64,000 bases of DNA from a virus. The notes below the pieces were generated by a model that was not told where the DNA came from, ran no database searches, and worked only from the letters and a program-made list of their open reading frames with translations. Positions 28,729 to 40,341 of the stretch are shown here, in pieces (the stretch's first letter is position 1; every line of letters begins with the position of its first letter). The position numbers were made by a program, and so were the translations under genes. Location: positions 62,001 to 126,000 of the IMG/VR virus record IMGVR_UViG_3300035126_001036, one strand, 5' to 3'.

Positions 28729-31700
28729 GAATTCCCGTTTCAACGATTGTAGATTCCCAATTACCACTTTTTGTAAGAGAAGAATATCCTCTATTTTCGG
28801 AATTCCTTCGTCAATATTATCTTTCCGACAAATCGGAAGAACTTATTCAAAATTTAGATAAAAATATTGATCTAGATGTAGTCTTTAATATTCGATTAGA
28901 GGCAATATTAGATCAAAATGTCGGTTTTAATGATACCACAATTACTGTTGATTCCACAGAAGGATTTCCGGATAATAATGGTCTAATTAAAATCAATAAT
29001 GAAATTATCTTTTATAAATCAAAATCAGAGACTCAATTTATCGGTTGTGTCAGAGGATTTAGTGGAATTACGAAACTTGATAGAAAGTTCCTAGAATTTT
29101 CTGAATCAGAAAGTGAGAGACATTCAAGTGAATCTGTTGTTTTAAATTTGAGTGCCCTATATCTTCAGCAATTTGCAATACAAACCAAAAAGAAAATTAT
29201 TCCAGGATTTGAAGATAGAAAATTCTTCTCCGGTCTAAATGCATCTAATTTTGCAAAAAATGCCAAGTCTTTTTATTCTTCTAAGGGTTCTGATGAATCT
29301 TTTAGAATGTTGTTCGGGGCTCTTTATGGTAAGCCTGTTGATGTTATCAAGCCAAGAGATTTTCTAATTCGCCCATCAGATGCCCAGTATAGGGTCACCA
29401 AGGACCTCGTAGTGGAGGTTATTTCTGGCGATCCTTATGGTCTGATCAATTCCACTCTTTATCAGGATGCTACTTCATCCATAGAACCAGCCCAGGGGAC
29501 GGTTATTGAGGCCACCAAGATCATAAGAGACAATAAAGAATATTTTATTATTAGTCTTGATTTTGATTATAATCGAGATGTGGATGCATCTGGTACAGTA
29601 AAAAGTGAATTCAGTATTCACCCCAAAACATTATCCACTTCTAGAGTTAATTCAGGATCAGCCCATATTGATGTTGATTCAACCGTTGGGTTTCCAGATT
29701 CTGGTGAGTTAAAAATCAACCTAGAAGATGGAACAATCTTAACAGTATCTTATCAAAGTAAGGTTTTAAATCAATTTTTAGATTGTTCTGGTATTTCAAA
29801 TACTATTCCAGAAAAATCAGAAATTAAAATTGATAATTTGATTTATGGATTTGATAACAATGGAAATAGAGTTGAATTGTTTGTAAATGGGGTACTTGGT
29901 GATATTGATTATATTGACAATACCTTCTATTATGAGCCAAAAGAAAAAATTAAAATCAAGACTTTAGGCGAAGACATTTCCGAACTGAAGGCTAACAACT
30001 GGTTCTTTAATATTTCAGTTACCTATGATGTTCAGGCAATTATAATAGAAGATTCTTCTAATTTTTCTTATAGGGTTTCTCTTTTTGATGAACATAATTT
30101 CGTAATTGGCGATTCCTTTACTCTCTACGCCTCTGATGGTTCAAACTATAATGGAACCATAAACTTTGTAGAAAATGAGAAAATCGTAATTATCACGGGT
30201 ACTGGTCCATTAAACGAGATTTTATCTTATACCATAAGAAAGAATATTTCAAAAGTAAATGTCCAGTCTGAAAAATATTCTAATATAAGCATCTTTAATT
30301 CAAATGTTCAAAACATTTACACTGATTATGATAAGAGTGTTTATGTTTCGTCGCCGTCTCTCCCAACATATCTAGGATTTCCTCTTGAAATCAACGATTT
30401 TACTCTGACCATCCCTTCTGGTGATTATGATGGCCTAAATCAGATAGTATTTTCCAGACCACACGGCCTGTTTACAGGGGAATCTGTTGTTCTTAAAAAC
30501 CAAAATTCAATCGCAACGGATGGTTCTTATATTGTTTTTGTTGTTTCTATAGATACAATAAGACTAGCAAAAAGCCCAGAAAATATTATTTCTAATGAAT
30601 TTGTTGTCTTCTCTGGGCAAATCTCAAATGGTTCTCTTGAGCCCCTAGGTTTTAATGACTTAAATTTCAATAGGCTTCCACTTCGACCACAAAATATCAT
30701 TAAAAAATTAGAATCTCCTATCTTAAAGGACAAAGAAGAGGTTACTGAATCCGGAACTGTTGGTATTCTAATTAATGGGGTTGAAATTTCAAACTTTAAA
30801 TCAGAAGATTCATCTTTCTATGGACCTATTACATCTGTTGATGTTCTAGATGGTGGTGATAGTTACAATGTAATTCAACCACCCACAATAAATGTTGTTG
30901 ACACAGTTGGCACTGGGGCCTCATTATCTGTTGCGGTTGAGGGCTCTCTTGAGAGAATTGATGTAATTGATCCAGGGTTTGATTATCTTGATGTTCCACA
31001 AATTAAAATCACAGGTGGAAATGGTGCGGGTGCCGAAGCCACAGTAAAATTGGTTTCATTTATTCATTCTGTTGAATTTAATTCAGAGACAGCGGTTGAT
31101 ACTATAAATGACATTATTGTATTTACCGAGGATCACAAATTTGCAGATAATGAAGAGGTTATTTATAGAACCGACAACCAAAAGAATGTTGTCGGTATTG
31201 ATACAAACTCAAAATACTATGTAAAGCCTCTTGATGCAAAAAGAGTTCAGTTATACTTTGCTCTTGATCAATCTACCCCAATTAATTTAAGTGGAATTGG
31301 GACCGGAATTCATTCATTGACTTCGATTAGTTCAAAGAAAAAAATTTCAAGAATAGAAGTCACAAATTCTGGTTCCGGGTATAAAAATAAGAGAGTAAAA
31401 ATTGTTGGAATTAATACTGCATCAGATTCTTTGATTATTAATAATCATGGATATGTTTCTGGTGAGATTGTTGAATACAAGACTTCTGGATCACCAATTG
31501 TTGGTCTTGCCCAGACTACTCAATATTACGTTACTGTCATTGATAACGATCAAATTAGACTTTCAGATACCTCTTCAATTGAAAGAGCCGATGTCAATTA
31601 TAAAAAGAAAAAGTATGTAGATATTTTATCATTACCTTCTGGAAATCATTATCTAAATTATCCCGAAATTAAAGTAGAGCTTTCTGGAAGAATAGGTATT

Positions 31701-34700
31701 TCCACTTTTTTGGGGCAAGATTTTAGAGGGCAAATTCAGCCGGTATTTTCTGGTAAAATTCAATCTATCCAAATAGATCAAGGCGGGCAGAATTATGGTT
31801 CAGCAAATATTTTAAATTATCAAAGAAAGCCCAATTTAATTATACAAGAAGGAAGAAATGCCCAAGTAACTCCAATTATCGTAAACGGTTCTATCTCTAG
31901 AGTAATTGTCAACTCCTCTGGTAGTGGATACCAGCAAATTCCAGAATTAGTTGTTGGTCCGGTGGATACCGGGGTCAATTTAACTCCTGTTATTGTTGAA
32001 GGAAAATTAGTTCAAGTAATTGTTGTTAATGGTGGACAAAATCTTAATCCAGATAATACTATTATTTCTGTAATTCCAAAAGGCTTTAATGCAAAGTTTA
32101 ATGTAAATATAGCCTCAAGAAGAGTCAATCTAGTACAAAAATTAATATCGGGTGAAAATATAACAAAAGATGATGGTTTCTTGGCAAGAAACGTGAATTC
32201 TCTTGAATATACCCATCTTTATGCTCCAAGATCACTAAGAAGATCCCTACTTAGAAAAGTCGGAAATGTAAATGTCAGAGATTTAAACGTTGTTCAGGGG
32301 AAAGAAATTGCCTCAAATGCACATTCCCCCCTTATTGGCTGGGCCTATGATGGAAATCCCATCTACGGACCCTATAGTTATGCAAATGGAAATTCTGGAC
32401 AGGTAAGGGCTCTTAAATCTAGCTATAGAATAAAAACCACAACTGAACTAAGTCAAGAAAATAGACCCCCATTATCTATTTTCCCTATTGGCTTTTTTGT
32501 GGATGATTACTTGTTTGATGGTAGTGGAGACCTCGATGAGAATAATGGAAGATTCTGTATTACTCCAGAATTTCCCCAAGGAACCTATGCGTACTTCTGC
32601 ACCATTTCAAATATTGTTGCAAGTTCTGGGCCATTTTTTAATTATTTTACTCCAGTGTTTCCTTATATTATTGGTCCAACATATAAAAATAAAAAAACAT
32701 CACAAATTGACAAGTTTGAAGATCTGGGAAATAAGATTTTAAGAAATACCACCCCATATAAACTATTAAATGATACAAGTAGATATGAATTCCTCTTAAA
32801 TCCGAATAAAATAAAAGAAGAATCTCTAGAGATCATAAAAACCAAAACTTCTTTTGTTGATGGTTTTGAAATTGTTGAATCTGGAAGTAATTATAAAGTT
32901 GAAGATTCTATTACTTTAAGTGATGGGACAATTGCGAGAGTTAATGAAATTCAAGGTGTCGGGGTTTATTCAATTGGTGTTTCTCATACAACATTTTCTG
33001 GTCTAGAAATCATTCCATTTAAAAACTCACATATCGGCCTTTTTGAAAATCCACATAATATAGAAACCACTACCCCCTTTAGACTAAATTCAGAATTTGA
33101 ACTCAACAAAAAAATAAAAGCAACTCCGGTTCAAACTACTCTGTCACTATCGGCTCCTGTTGAACCGGGGGCTGTTACTGGATTCGTCACATATTTTAGT
33201 GTAGATGGTAATTTAAATTTCCCACTTAAAGAGAATGATGTTTTTATTATTAATAACGAAAAAGTAAGAGTTCTTTCAATTGATTCAAAAGCATCTAGAA
33301 TTAAAGTGCAGAGAGGATATGGTGGGTCTTCGGTGGGCATTTCTACTTACCCAATAAATACAACTCTTTCTGAAGATTCAAGAAAACTTACATTTAATAT
33401 AGGTATTTCTACTTATTATAATTTTAAATTAAATCAGGAATACTATTTTAATCCAGTAGAATCTTTAGGAATTGGAACAGTAGGTATTTCTACTGTATTT
33501 TTCTCAAATCCTGGTCTTGGTGTTACATTCCTCACTATTCCTAATAAGACTATACTACTAGAAAATCATCAACTAGTTTCTGGAAATTCTCTATTCTATT
33601 CCAGTAACGGTGGCAGTCCAATTCAAGTTTCATTTAGTGGAATTGGGACGACTACCCTCCTAGAAAATCAGGAACTATTTGTAAACAAAATTAACAACGA
33701 TCTCATTTCAATTTCCACCACAAGACAATCAGGAAATGAATTAAGTTTTGTTTCAATAGGAACCAGTGATAATCATAGTTTCAAAACAAATTTTGAGGGT
33801 AATTTTATTGCAAATATTTCAAATAATAAAGTAAATGTAATCACAAATTCCAATCACGGTTTAAGTCTTCTTGACCAAGTAAATGTTAATGTTGTAAGTG
33901 GAATTACCACAAGTTACAGTATTTTTTATAATGATCATAATCGAAGATTCTGTGTCAATAAAAGATTCATAGATTCTATTGATGTTTTAACTAATGTTAT
34001 TACATCAAATAATCATAAATTTAGACTTGGCGAAAAAGTAATTTATAATGAAACCTCTCCTATTGGTGGATTAACAGGCCAGGGAATGTATTATGTCATT
34101 CCCATCACTAAAAATCAGTTTAAACTGGCCAATTCCTATTATGATGCGGTGACACCCCCACTAGAAGAAATTAATCTGACTTCTTCCGGTTCGGGTTTCT
34201 TCTATTCAATAAATCCAAAAATAGAAATTATTAAAAATCAAAATATTATTTTTGATGTTTCTGATTCCTCACTTTCTTATACAATTTCTGGGGAAATCTT
34301 TCCGGCATTTACATTAAGGTTATATGAAGATAAAGACCTGATTAATGAGTACTTTACATATAATCTGGCTCAAGAAGGAATAGTTGGAATTGATAGTACT
34401 GCAAAATATAAATTAACCACTGAAAATATTAAAGATAATTTATATTATGCTATCATCCCAACTTCGGAAGCCCCGGTCATTAAAAGAGAAATATCTTTTG
34501 ACTTAGAGCAAATTGAGGCCTTTGGTTTACAAAAAATAGATAGCAAATATTCTGGGCCACATGAAATCATTTCAGTTGGCTCCACCACTTTCTCTTATGA
34601 ACTTTTTGATTATCCAGAGGCAAATTCTTATCAAAATTCAATAACTTACACAACAAATTCTAAGACTGCTATTGGACCTATTCACAATATTAAAGTAACT

Positions 34701-37151
34701 AATATAGAATATTCAAATACCCTGCCAGTAATAGATAAAATTGAAACACAATCTGGAACTGATGCTGTAATAAATCCAATTTCTAGCGATATTGGCCAAA
34801 TTGAAAATACTAAGAAGTTAGATATTGGTTTTGATTATACTGTTGATTATACAATTAGACCAAAGGCAAATCTTCCTCAAATTTTAAGAATTGCGAGATT
34901 GTTCCAGTTGGAGTCAGTTACAGTAACTGAAAGAGGATTTGGATATTCATTTGCTCCAGATTTAATTCTGATTGATAAAACAACGAGAATCCCTCATACT
35001 GCGGAGTTAGATTATGATCTAGATTCAAATCTGGTTAAAATAATTCAAAATACAAATAAAATTACAGATAATGGTGCTGAAATAATTCCAGTAAATAATG
35101 ATAATGGGTTTGAAATTTCCGCAATCACTTTTAACTCCGGAACAAAAATTGTAACGGTTCAATTAAAAAATCCTTTTAATAGTGTTGATGAATTTCCATT
35201 TTCTACTGGCGAATTTGTTTATATTGAAGGAGTTTCTGCCATTAGTGGTTCTGGCTATAATTCAAGTAATTATGGGTATCAATATTTTGAAATTCTTTCC
35301 GGAAATGCTAATATTGGTGGCCTGGCTAATTTTACATTCGCCCTAGATCAAATAAATCCAGGAACAGTAGATGATTTCTATACTAGTGGTTTCGCTATTC
35401 CTCAGAAATATCTACCCTCTTTCGATATTAAACTAAAAACCAATATTTATCTTCGGGGTGAAAAATTTAGAACTCTTTCTAATAAGATTGGTGAAGTTAT
35501 TAATTGGGATGTTGATAATTCTATTCTCAAGGTAATTTCAGTAGATAAGATCAATACTGATGATATAATTTTTGGAGTAACAAGTAAGAACTATTCCGAG
35601 GTTACTTATGCATATTTACCGGAAGCATATATTGATATTGAACCAAGTTCAGTCGTACAAAAAGGCTGGAATAGCAATGTAGGGTTCTTAAATGATTCTC
35701 TTCAAAGACTGCATGATAGTGATTATTATCAATATTTTTCATATGATTTAAGATCCGAAGAACAATATGTGGATTGGACTGATACCGTTGATTCATTAAA
35801 TCACACTGCTGGTTTTAAAAAATTTGGAAATCTTTTAATCAACACGACTCACGATAATGTTGGTTTCAACACGGAACAAGGTCTTGGAACAGTTGAGGTT
35901 ATCAATGATATTCAAAATGTTTTAGATGTGAATTGTGTCTATGACTTTGATTTGGTCACGGAAAATTATTTTGATATTGATGGTGTAACAAGTTCAAATG
36001 AAATCTACTTTAATAATAAAAGAATCCAAAATTATATTGAATCAGTTGGTAATAAAGTTGTTCTCATTGACGATATTTCTGATAAATTTTTACCAGTTAT
36101 AAGAGAAAATAATGTAGATATTGATACTTTTAATAAATTTTTATATAGATTTAAAAAGTACACTATTCACATTTTTGATAGAAATGAACCTCAGGATTCT
36201 CAGTCTCTTTTGATTAATCTCTTGCACGATGACATCATTGTGTCAATAAATCAATATGCTGTAAATGATTCCATAAAGGAATTAGGAACATTCAACGCCG
36301 AGGTTAATGGTCTAAATATTAATCTTAAATTTTTCCCATTTGATATTTCTAATAAAGTCTACTCTGTGAATACTTTTTCATTCAATATCAGTGATTCTGA
36401 TGATGAACTTGGTTCCATTTCTTTAGGTGATGTTGTACAAATTAATTCACATAAAACAGTTGGAGTTGGGACAAGTACTAATACAATATTAAGTATTCCA
36501 GATTCAAAATCTGCAGCAAAGGTTCTTATTGTATATTCCGATAAAGAAAATGGAAACTATTATTCTGATGAAATAAACTATGTTCATGATGGGACAAACA
36601 TAATTTATAATTCTTATGGTGGTTTAAATATGGGAAATCCTTCTGGTGTGGGATCATATAATATTTACCTAGAAAATTCAGAAGTTAAAATTGATGTAGA
36701 ACCGAACAGCTCCACACCGTATGAAGTAAATTCTTTGTCCATTGAAATCTCAGGTACAACATCTACTAGCACTAGTTCTTTTATTATTAGTGGAAATAAA
36801 TTAGATAGTTCTTATGTTGGCGTGGCTACTACTTCAAAAACCCTGATTTATTCTTATGATAATGATTTTAAGGCAGGTTCACATCAAATATTAATTCAAG
36901 ATAATAATTCAAGTTCTATCAATTATACGGAATTATTAACCATGTTAAATAGTTCAAATCAAGAAATATATTCAGTGGAATTTGGTGATCTAAATATACA
37001 AAATTCAATAGGACAATTGGAAGTAGAATATTCAAATGTCAATGGCGATTTAGAAATATATTTTACCCCCTTTAGTAGTTCTGATTATGAAGTTAGGGTT
37101 TTTAGTAATTTAATTTCACGATTTAGAAGATCCGATACATTAATTCCATGA
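28725..37151 (+). CDS. giant baseplate wedge protein with gp7-like region and YHYH domain
   Basis: 2,808 residues, nearly three times T4 gp7 (1,032). The N-terminus (LPLFVREEYPLFSEFLRQYY) is common to cyanophage tail proteins. SFYSSKGSDESFRMLFGALY near residues 188-207 matches the gp7 segment FYSTKGIEASYKFLFKVLY. GY-type beta repeats lie at about 700-1,160, a YHYH domain (LIGWAYDGNPIYGPYSYA ... FPQGTYAYFCTI) at about 1,190-1,320, and further beta repeats to the end. Order gp6, this gene, then gp8 supports a gp7 role with added decoration or fibre-like domains. Confidence 0.75.
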   Translation: MRIPVSTIVDSQLPLFVREEYPLFSEFLRQYYLSDKSEELIQNLDKNIDLDVVFNIRLEAILDQNVGFNDTTITVDSTEGFPDNNGLIKINNEIIFYKSKSETQFIGCVRGFSGITKLDRKFLEFSESESERHSSESVVLNLSALYLQQFAIQTKKKIIPGFEDRKFFSGLNASNFAKNAKSFYSSKGSDESFRMLFGALYGKPVDVIKPRDFLIRPSDAQYRVTKDLVVEVISGDPYGLINSTLYQDATSSIEPAQGTVIEATKIIRDNKEYFIISLDFDYNRDVDASGTVKSEFSIHPKTLSTSRVNSGSAHIDVDSTVGFPDSGELKINLEDGTILTVSYQSKVLNQFLDCSGISNTIPEKSEIKIDNLIYGFDNNGNRVELFVNGVLGDIDYIDNTFYYEPKEKIKIKTLGEDISELKANNWFFNISVTYDVQAIIIEDSSNFSYRVSLFDEHNFVIGDSFTLYASDGSNYNGTINFVENEKIVIITGTGPLNEILSYTIRKNISKVNVQSEKYSNISIFNSNVQNIYTDYDKSVYVSSPSLPTYLGFPLEINDFTLTIPSGDYDGLNQIVFSRPHGLFTGESVVLKNQNSIATDGSYIVFVVSIDTIRLAKSPENIISNEFVVFSGQISNGSLEPLGFNDLNFNRLPLRPQNIIKKLESPILKDKEEVTESGTVGILINGVEISNFKSEDSSFYGPITSVDVLDGGDSYNVIQPPTINVVDTVGTGASLSVAVEGSLERIDVIDPGFDYLDVPQIKITGGNGAGAEATVKLVSFIHSVEFNSETAVDTINDIIVFTEDHKFADNEEVIYRTDNQKNVVGIDTNSKYYVKPLDAKRVQLYFALDQSTPINLSGIGTGIHSLTSISSKKKISRIEVTNSGSGYKNKRVKIVGINTASDSLIINNHGYVSGEIVEYKTSGSPIVGLAQTTQYYVTVIDNDQIRLSDTSSIERADVNYKKKKYVDILSLPSGNHYLNYPEIKVELSGRIGISTFLGQDFRGQIQPVFSGKIQSIQIDQGGQNYGSANILNYQRKPNLIIQEGRNAQVTPIIVNGSISRVIVNSSGSGYQQIPELVVGPVDTGVNLTPVIVEGKLVQVIVVNGGQNLNPDNTIISVIPKGFNAKFNVNIASRRVNLVQKLISGENITKDDGFLARNVNSLEYTHLYAPRSLRRSLLRKVGNVNVRDLNVVQGKEIASNAHSPLIGWAYDGNPIYGPYSYANGNSGQVRALKSSYRIKTTTELSQENRPPLSIFPIGFFVDDYLFDGSGDLDENNGRFCITPEFPQGTYAYFCTISNIVASSGPFFNYFTPVFPYIIGPTYKNKKTSQIDKFEDLGNKILRNTTPYKLLNDTSRYEFLLNPNKIKEESLEIIKTKTSFVDGFEIVESGSNYKVEDSITLSDGTIARVNEIQGVGVYSIGVSHTTFSGLEIIPFKNSHIGLFENPHNIETTTPFRLNSEFELNKKIKATPVQTTLSLSAPVEPGAVTGFVTYFSVDGNLNFPLKENDVFIINNEKVRVLSIDSKASRIKVQRGYGGSSVGISTYPINTTLSEDSRKLTFNIGISTYYNFKLNQEYYFNPVESLGIGTVGISTVFFSNPGLGVTFLTIPNKTILLENHQLVSGNSLFYSSNGGSPIQVSFSGIGTTTLLENQELFVNKINNDLISISTTRQSGNELSFVSIGTSDNHSFKTNFEGNFIANISNNKVNVITNSNHGLSLLDQVNVNVVSGITTSYSIFYNDHNRRFCVNKRFIDSIDVLTNVITSNNHKFRLGEKVIYNETSPIGGLTGQGMYYVIPITKNQFKLANSYYDAVTPPLEEINLTSSGSGFFYSINPKIEIIKNQNIIFDVSDSSLSYTISGEIFPAFTLRLYEDKDLINEYFTYNLAQEGIVGIDSTAKYKLTTENIKDNLYYAIIPTSEAPVIKREISFDLEQIEAFGLQKIDSKYSGPHEIISVGSTTFSYELFDYPEANSYQNSITYTTNSKTAIGPIHNIKVTNIEYSNTLPVIDKIETQSGTDAVINPISSDIGQIENTKKLDIGFDYTVDYTIRPKANLPQILRIARLFQLESVTVTERGFGYSFAPDLILIDKTTRIPHTAELDYDLDSNLVKIIQNTNKITDNGAEIIPVNNDNGFEISAITFNSGTKIVTVQLKNPFNSVDEFPFSTGEFVYIEGVSAISGSGYNSSNYGYQYFEILSGNANIGGLANFTFALDQINPGTVDDFYTSGFAIPQKYLPSFDIKLKTNIYLRGEKFRTLSNKIGEVINWDVDNSILKVISVDKINTDDIIFGVTSKNYSEVTYAYLPEAYIDIEPSSVVQKGWNSNVGFLNDSLQRLHDSDYYQYFSYDLRSEEQYVDWTDTVDSLNHTAGFKKFGNLLINTTHDNVGFNTEQGLGTVEVINDIQNVLDVNCVYDFDLVTENYFDIDGVTSSNEIYFNNKRIQNYIESVGNKVVLIDDISDKFLPVIRENNVDIDTFNKFLYRFKKYTIHIFDRNEPQDSQSLLINLLHDDIIVSINQYAVNDSIKELGTFNAEVNGLNINLKFFPFDISNKVYSVNTFSFNISDSDDELGSISLGDVVQINSHKTVGVGTSTNTILSIPDSKSAAKVLIVYSDKENGNYYSDEINYVHDGTNIIYNSYGGLNMGNPSGVGSYNIYLENSEVKIDVEPNSSTPYEVNSLSIEISGTTSTSTSSFIISGNKLDSSYVGVATTSKTLIYSYDNDFKAGSHQILIQDNNSSSINYTELLTMLNSSNQEIYSVEFGDLNIQNSIGQLEVEYSNVNGDLEIYFTPFSSSDYEVRVFSNLISRFRRSDTLIP

Positions 37152-40100
37152 GCAATATTTCCTTTTCTTCTGGTTATGGTGAATATGTTAGCGGTGAGTT
37201 CTCTGGTGGGACTGCGTTTGAACTTAAATCAAACGATAGATTTATTTTTTCTAGAGAATTTCTTGGAAATTCTTCATCATTTATAAATTTGACAGAAGAT
37301 TGGTTCATCTTTACTCAACACAATTTTATAACCGGGGAAGAGCTGATTTATAAATCAGACATTTCACCAATTAAAATCATTCCCACTGTAATTTCTGGTA
37401 TAACAACTGATATTCTACCATCTAAACTTTATGCAGTGAAAGTTGATGTTTCAACCATAAGAGTATCCGCAACAAAAGAAGATTCTCTTCTGGCCGAACC
37501 AATTTATCTTGATTTAGATGATTACGGATCTGGCAATCACTCAATATCATCTAAAGATCCAAATAAAAATACAATTATTACACTCAACAATATTATTCAA
37601 GATCCTATCGTATCAACAGCAATTACTTCCTTTATTTTGGAATCAATAAATGATTCTGATCTATCAGTTCCTGTAAATAATCCCAATATTTTTAAAGGCG
37701 GTGAGTTATTTAAAATTGACGATGAATATTTTAGAGTTCTTTCAGTTGGAGTAGGGACAACTAATAATCTATTTTTTGAAAGGGAGCTTCTAGGGACTGT
37801 TGGGGTTTCCCACACTTCAAATTCTGTTGTAACAAAAGTTAAAGGGAATTATAATATTGTAGATAGCTTTATTCATTTTACATATCCGCCCTATGGTAAT
37901 TTCTTTGATTTAGAAAATGGTCTAACTAATGGATCTACTTTCAGTGGAAGGGTTTTTTTGAGATCTGGAATAAAAAATACCGATAAGGGACCTTATGATA
38001 CCAATTACATCTTTGATGATATTTCACAACAGTTTGATGGACTGACTAAAAGTTTTAATCTTAAAGTAAATGAAAGTGATGTCACTGGAATTTCTACAGA
38101 CAATACAATTCTCACAATTAATGATGTATTCCAACCACCCTCTAGATTAACTGGCAACCCTATTCAGGGAGCCTATGTTTTAGAAGAAAATGTTGGAGTC
38201 ACTTCCATTACATTTACAGGCAACACAAATTTTGCAGAATATGACGTTAATTTGACTGAACTCCCTAGAGGAGGTATCATTTTTTCTGTTGCTTCTACTG
38301 AAGGATTCGGTTATCAGCCTCTGATTTCTGCAGGTGGTACTGCAATCGTTTCCGCTGCAGGGACAATTCGATCAATCTCAATTGGTTATAGTGGTTCTGG
38401 TTATCGAAGTGGTATTCAGACAGTCAACGTTGGGGTTGGTTATAGTAACGTAGTCGGAGTAGATCTAGAAATTATCGGGACTGCGACCATTTCAAGTGGT
38501 GGAATCACAACAGTTGTAATTAGTAATCCAGGTTCTGGTTACACTTCTACAAACCCTCCAAGTGTTTATTTTGATGCGCCTCTAACATATTCAAATATTC
38601 CTTTGATTTATTCATCGGGATCTTCTGGAGTTGGAACGGAAGCAAGAATTAACATAGTAGTGGGACAGGGCTCTAGTGTTATCGATTTTACCTTAGATAA
38701 TTTTGGTTATGGTTATCAGGGAGGAGATATATTAACTATTGCTGGAATTCCAACTACTAGCAGCGCAAACTTCAAAGAATTTAAAATCACCGTTGATAAA
38801 ATCTTTAATGATGATTCTACAGTTAGAACAATTGGAGAGTTGATTATTTTTGACCCAATAGATAATCAGTTTAATGGAAGAAGAAGAGCATTTTCTCTAA
38901 GATTAAATGGACAGCAAACTGCCATTCTTGCTAAAGTTGGATCTGATTTAAATGTAGAAAACTCTCTTCTGGTTTTTATCGATACAGTACTACAAGTTCC
39001 AAGAGAGTCTTATGAATTTGATGGTGGTAGTATTTTAACATTTAAAGAACCACCAAGAATTGGTTCAAAATCTACAATTCTTTTTTATGGTGGAACTGAT
39101 AATGTAGATACTGAACTCAGAGAAGTGATTGAGACCGTTAAAATTGGGGACACTCTTACTATATTTGATAATGTAGATCGATTTAGAGATCAAAATTCAA
39201 GAACTGTCCAAGACATTATTTCTGCGGATACCGCAAGAACTAATATTTATAATAGACAAGGAATTTCAGTAGATGATGAGGTTCGTCCTGTTGAATGGTG
39301 CCCTCAAAATGTTGATAAATTTATCTCTGGAATTCTAGTTACCAAAGACAGGATAATCTATGAATCACTAATCTATCCAACCGCATTTGCAATTTCTGGT
39401 ATTGGTAGCACTTCTAGTGAAATATTCGTTGATAATGTCAAAACATTTTTTGATAATGCAAATGAATCTCCTGTAACGAACAACATACGAATAATCTCTC
39501 AAGCAGTACAGGAACAATGTTTATTGTCGGCTGTTGTTTCTGTCGCTGGAACAATTTCATCAATTAATATTGATAAACCAGGATTTGGGTATTTCTCGAC
39601 CCCACAAGTTTCAATTTCACCTCCAGTTGGATTGGGGACAACTGCGATGGCAACTGCAACGGCTCAAATAAATTCTAGTGGAATTGTCACTTCAGTGAAT
39701 ATAATTAATTCAGGGTTTGGTTATACTTCAACTTCCCCTGTTTATGTTATTGTAGAATCACCAAGACAAATAATTGAAATTGTAGAAGAAGTCTCTTATC
39801 AAGGAGATTTTGGTATTATTTCTGGAATTGGAACTACTACAGGATCTATCATATTTGATCTTTATATTCCAAAAGAATCCTATCTAAGAAATTCGACCAT
39901 CAATCAAGTTGGAGCCGGAATTTCTGGTTCAAGTGGAATTTCTACTGGTTATTATTTCTATGTGAGCAATACTTCTGTTGGTTCCACTATTTCTTCATTG
40001 GATTCTGGAAATAACGTAATAGGTATTTCTACTCAGTTTATAGACAATGTTTATCAGGTAGTTTCTACCACAACAAAGCAAAAAGTTGTAATTGGTGTTG

Positions 40101-40318
40101 GACTAACAACAGTGAGTGAGGTCGTTGTTAAGGTCAATAATAACTCTTCTCTTGTTGGTGTGGCTGGAAGTGGATATTATGGTGATTATAGTTGGGGAAG
40201 AATATATAATGTATCTAAATCTGGATCTAGCGAATTTGATTACTATGCACCAGGAATTACCACTTCTACAGTAATTCAGAGGCTTAATCCTCTAAAATAC
40301 CTTGATTATTTGGTCTAA
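37148..40318 (+). CDS. structural protein with GxGY beta repeats
   Basis: 1,056 residues. Five or more repeats of the form (I/V)xxxGxGYxxxxxV (IGYSGSGYRSG, ISNPGSGYTST, DNFGYGYQGG, DKPGFGYFST, INSGFGYTST). No enzymatic motif. ATGA overlap with the preceding giant gene indicates coordinated production; probably part of the baseplate or attached tail fibre network. It may carry part of gp7 function, which I cannot show. Confidence 0.65.
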   Translation: MSNISFSSGYGEYVSGEFSGGTAFELKSNDRFIFSREFLGNSSSFINLTEDWFIFTQHNFITGEELIYKSDISPIKIIPTVISGITTDILPSKLYAVKVDVSTIRVSATKEDSLLAEPIYLDLDDYGSGNHSISSKDPNKNTIITLNNIIQDPIVSTAITSFILESINDSDLSVPVNNPNIFKGGELFKIDDEYFRVLSVGVGTTNNLFFERELLGTVGVSHTSNSVVTKVKGNYNIVDSFIHFTYPPYGNFFDLENGLTNGSTFSGRVFLRSGIKNTDKGPYDTNYIFDDISQQFDGLTKSFNLKVNESDVTGISTDNTILTINDVFQPPSRLTGNPIQGAYVLEENVGVTSITFTGNTNFAEYDVNLTELPRGGIIFSVASTEGFGYQPLISAGGTAIVSAAGTIRSISIGYSGSGYRSGIQTVNVGVGYSNVVGVDLEIIGTATISSGGITTVVISNPGSGYTSTNPPSVYFDAPLTYSNIPLIYSSGSSGVGTEARINIVVGQGSSVIDFTLDNFGYGYQGGDILTIAGIPTTSSANFKEFKITVDKIFNDDSTVRTIGELIIFDPIDNQFNGRRRAFSLRLNGQQTAILAKVGSDLNVENSLLVFIDTVLQVPRESYEFDGGSILTFKEPPRIGSKSTILFYGGTDNVDTELREVIETVKIGDTLTIFDNVDRFRDQNSRTVQDIISADTARTNIYNRQGISVDDEVRPVEWCPQNVDKFISGILVTKDRIIYESLIYPTAFAISGIGSTSSEIFVDNVKTFFDNANESPVTNNIRIISQAVQEQCLLSAVVSVAGTISSINIDKPGFGYFSTPQVSISPPVGLGTTAMATATAQINSSGIVTSVNIINSGFGYTSTSPVYVIVESPRQIIEIVEEVSYQGDFGIISGIGTTTGSIIFDLYIPKESYLRNSTINQVGAGISGSSGISTGYYFYVSNTSVGSTISSLDSGNNVIGISTQFIDNVYQVVSTTTKQKVVIGVGLTTVSEVVVKVNNNSSLVGVAGSGYYGDYSWGRIYNVSKSGSSEFDYYAPGITTSTVIQRLNPLKYLDYLV

Positions 40319-40321
40319 ATA
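40315..40321 (+). promoter_or_regulatory. late promoter (CTAAATA)
   Basis: CTAAATAG over the stop of the preceding gene, 20 nt before the gp8 ATG. Confidence 0.55.
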
Positions 40322-40341
40322 GCTAATAAAAATCATAACCA

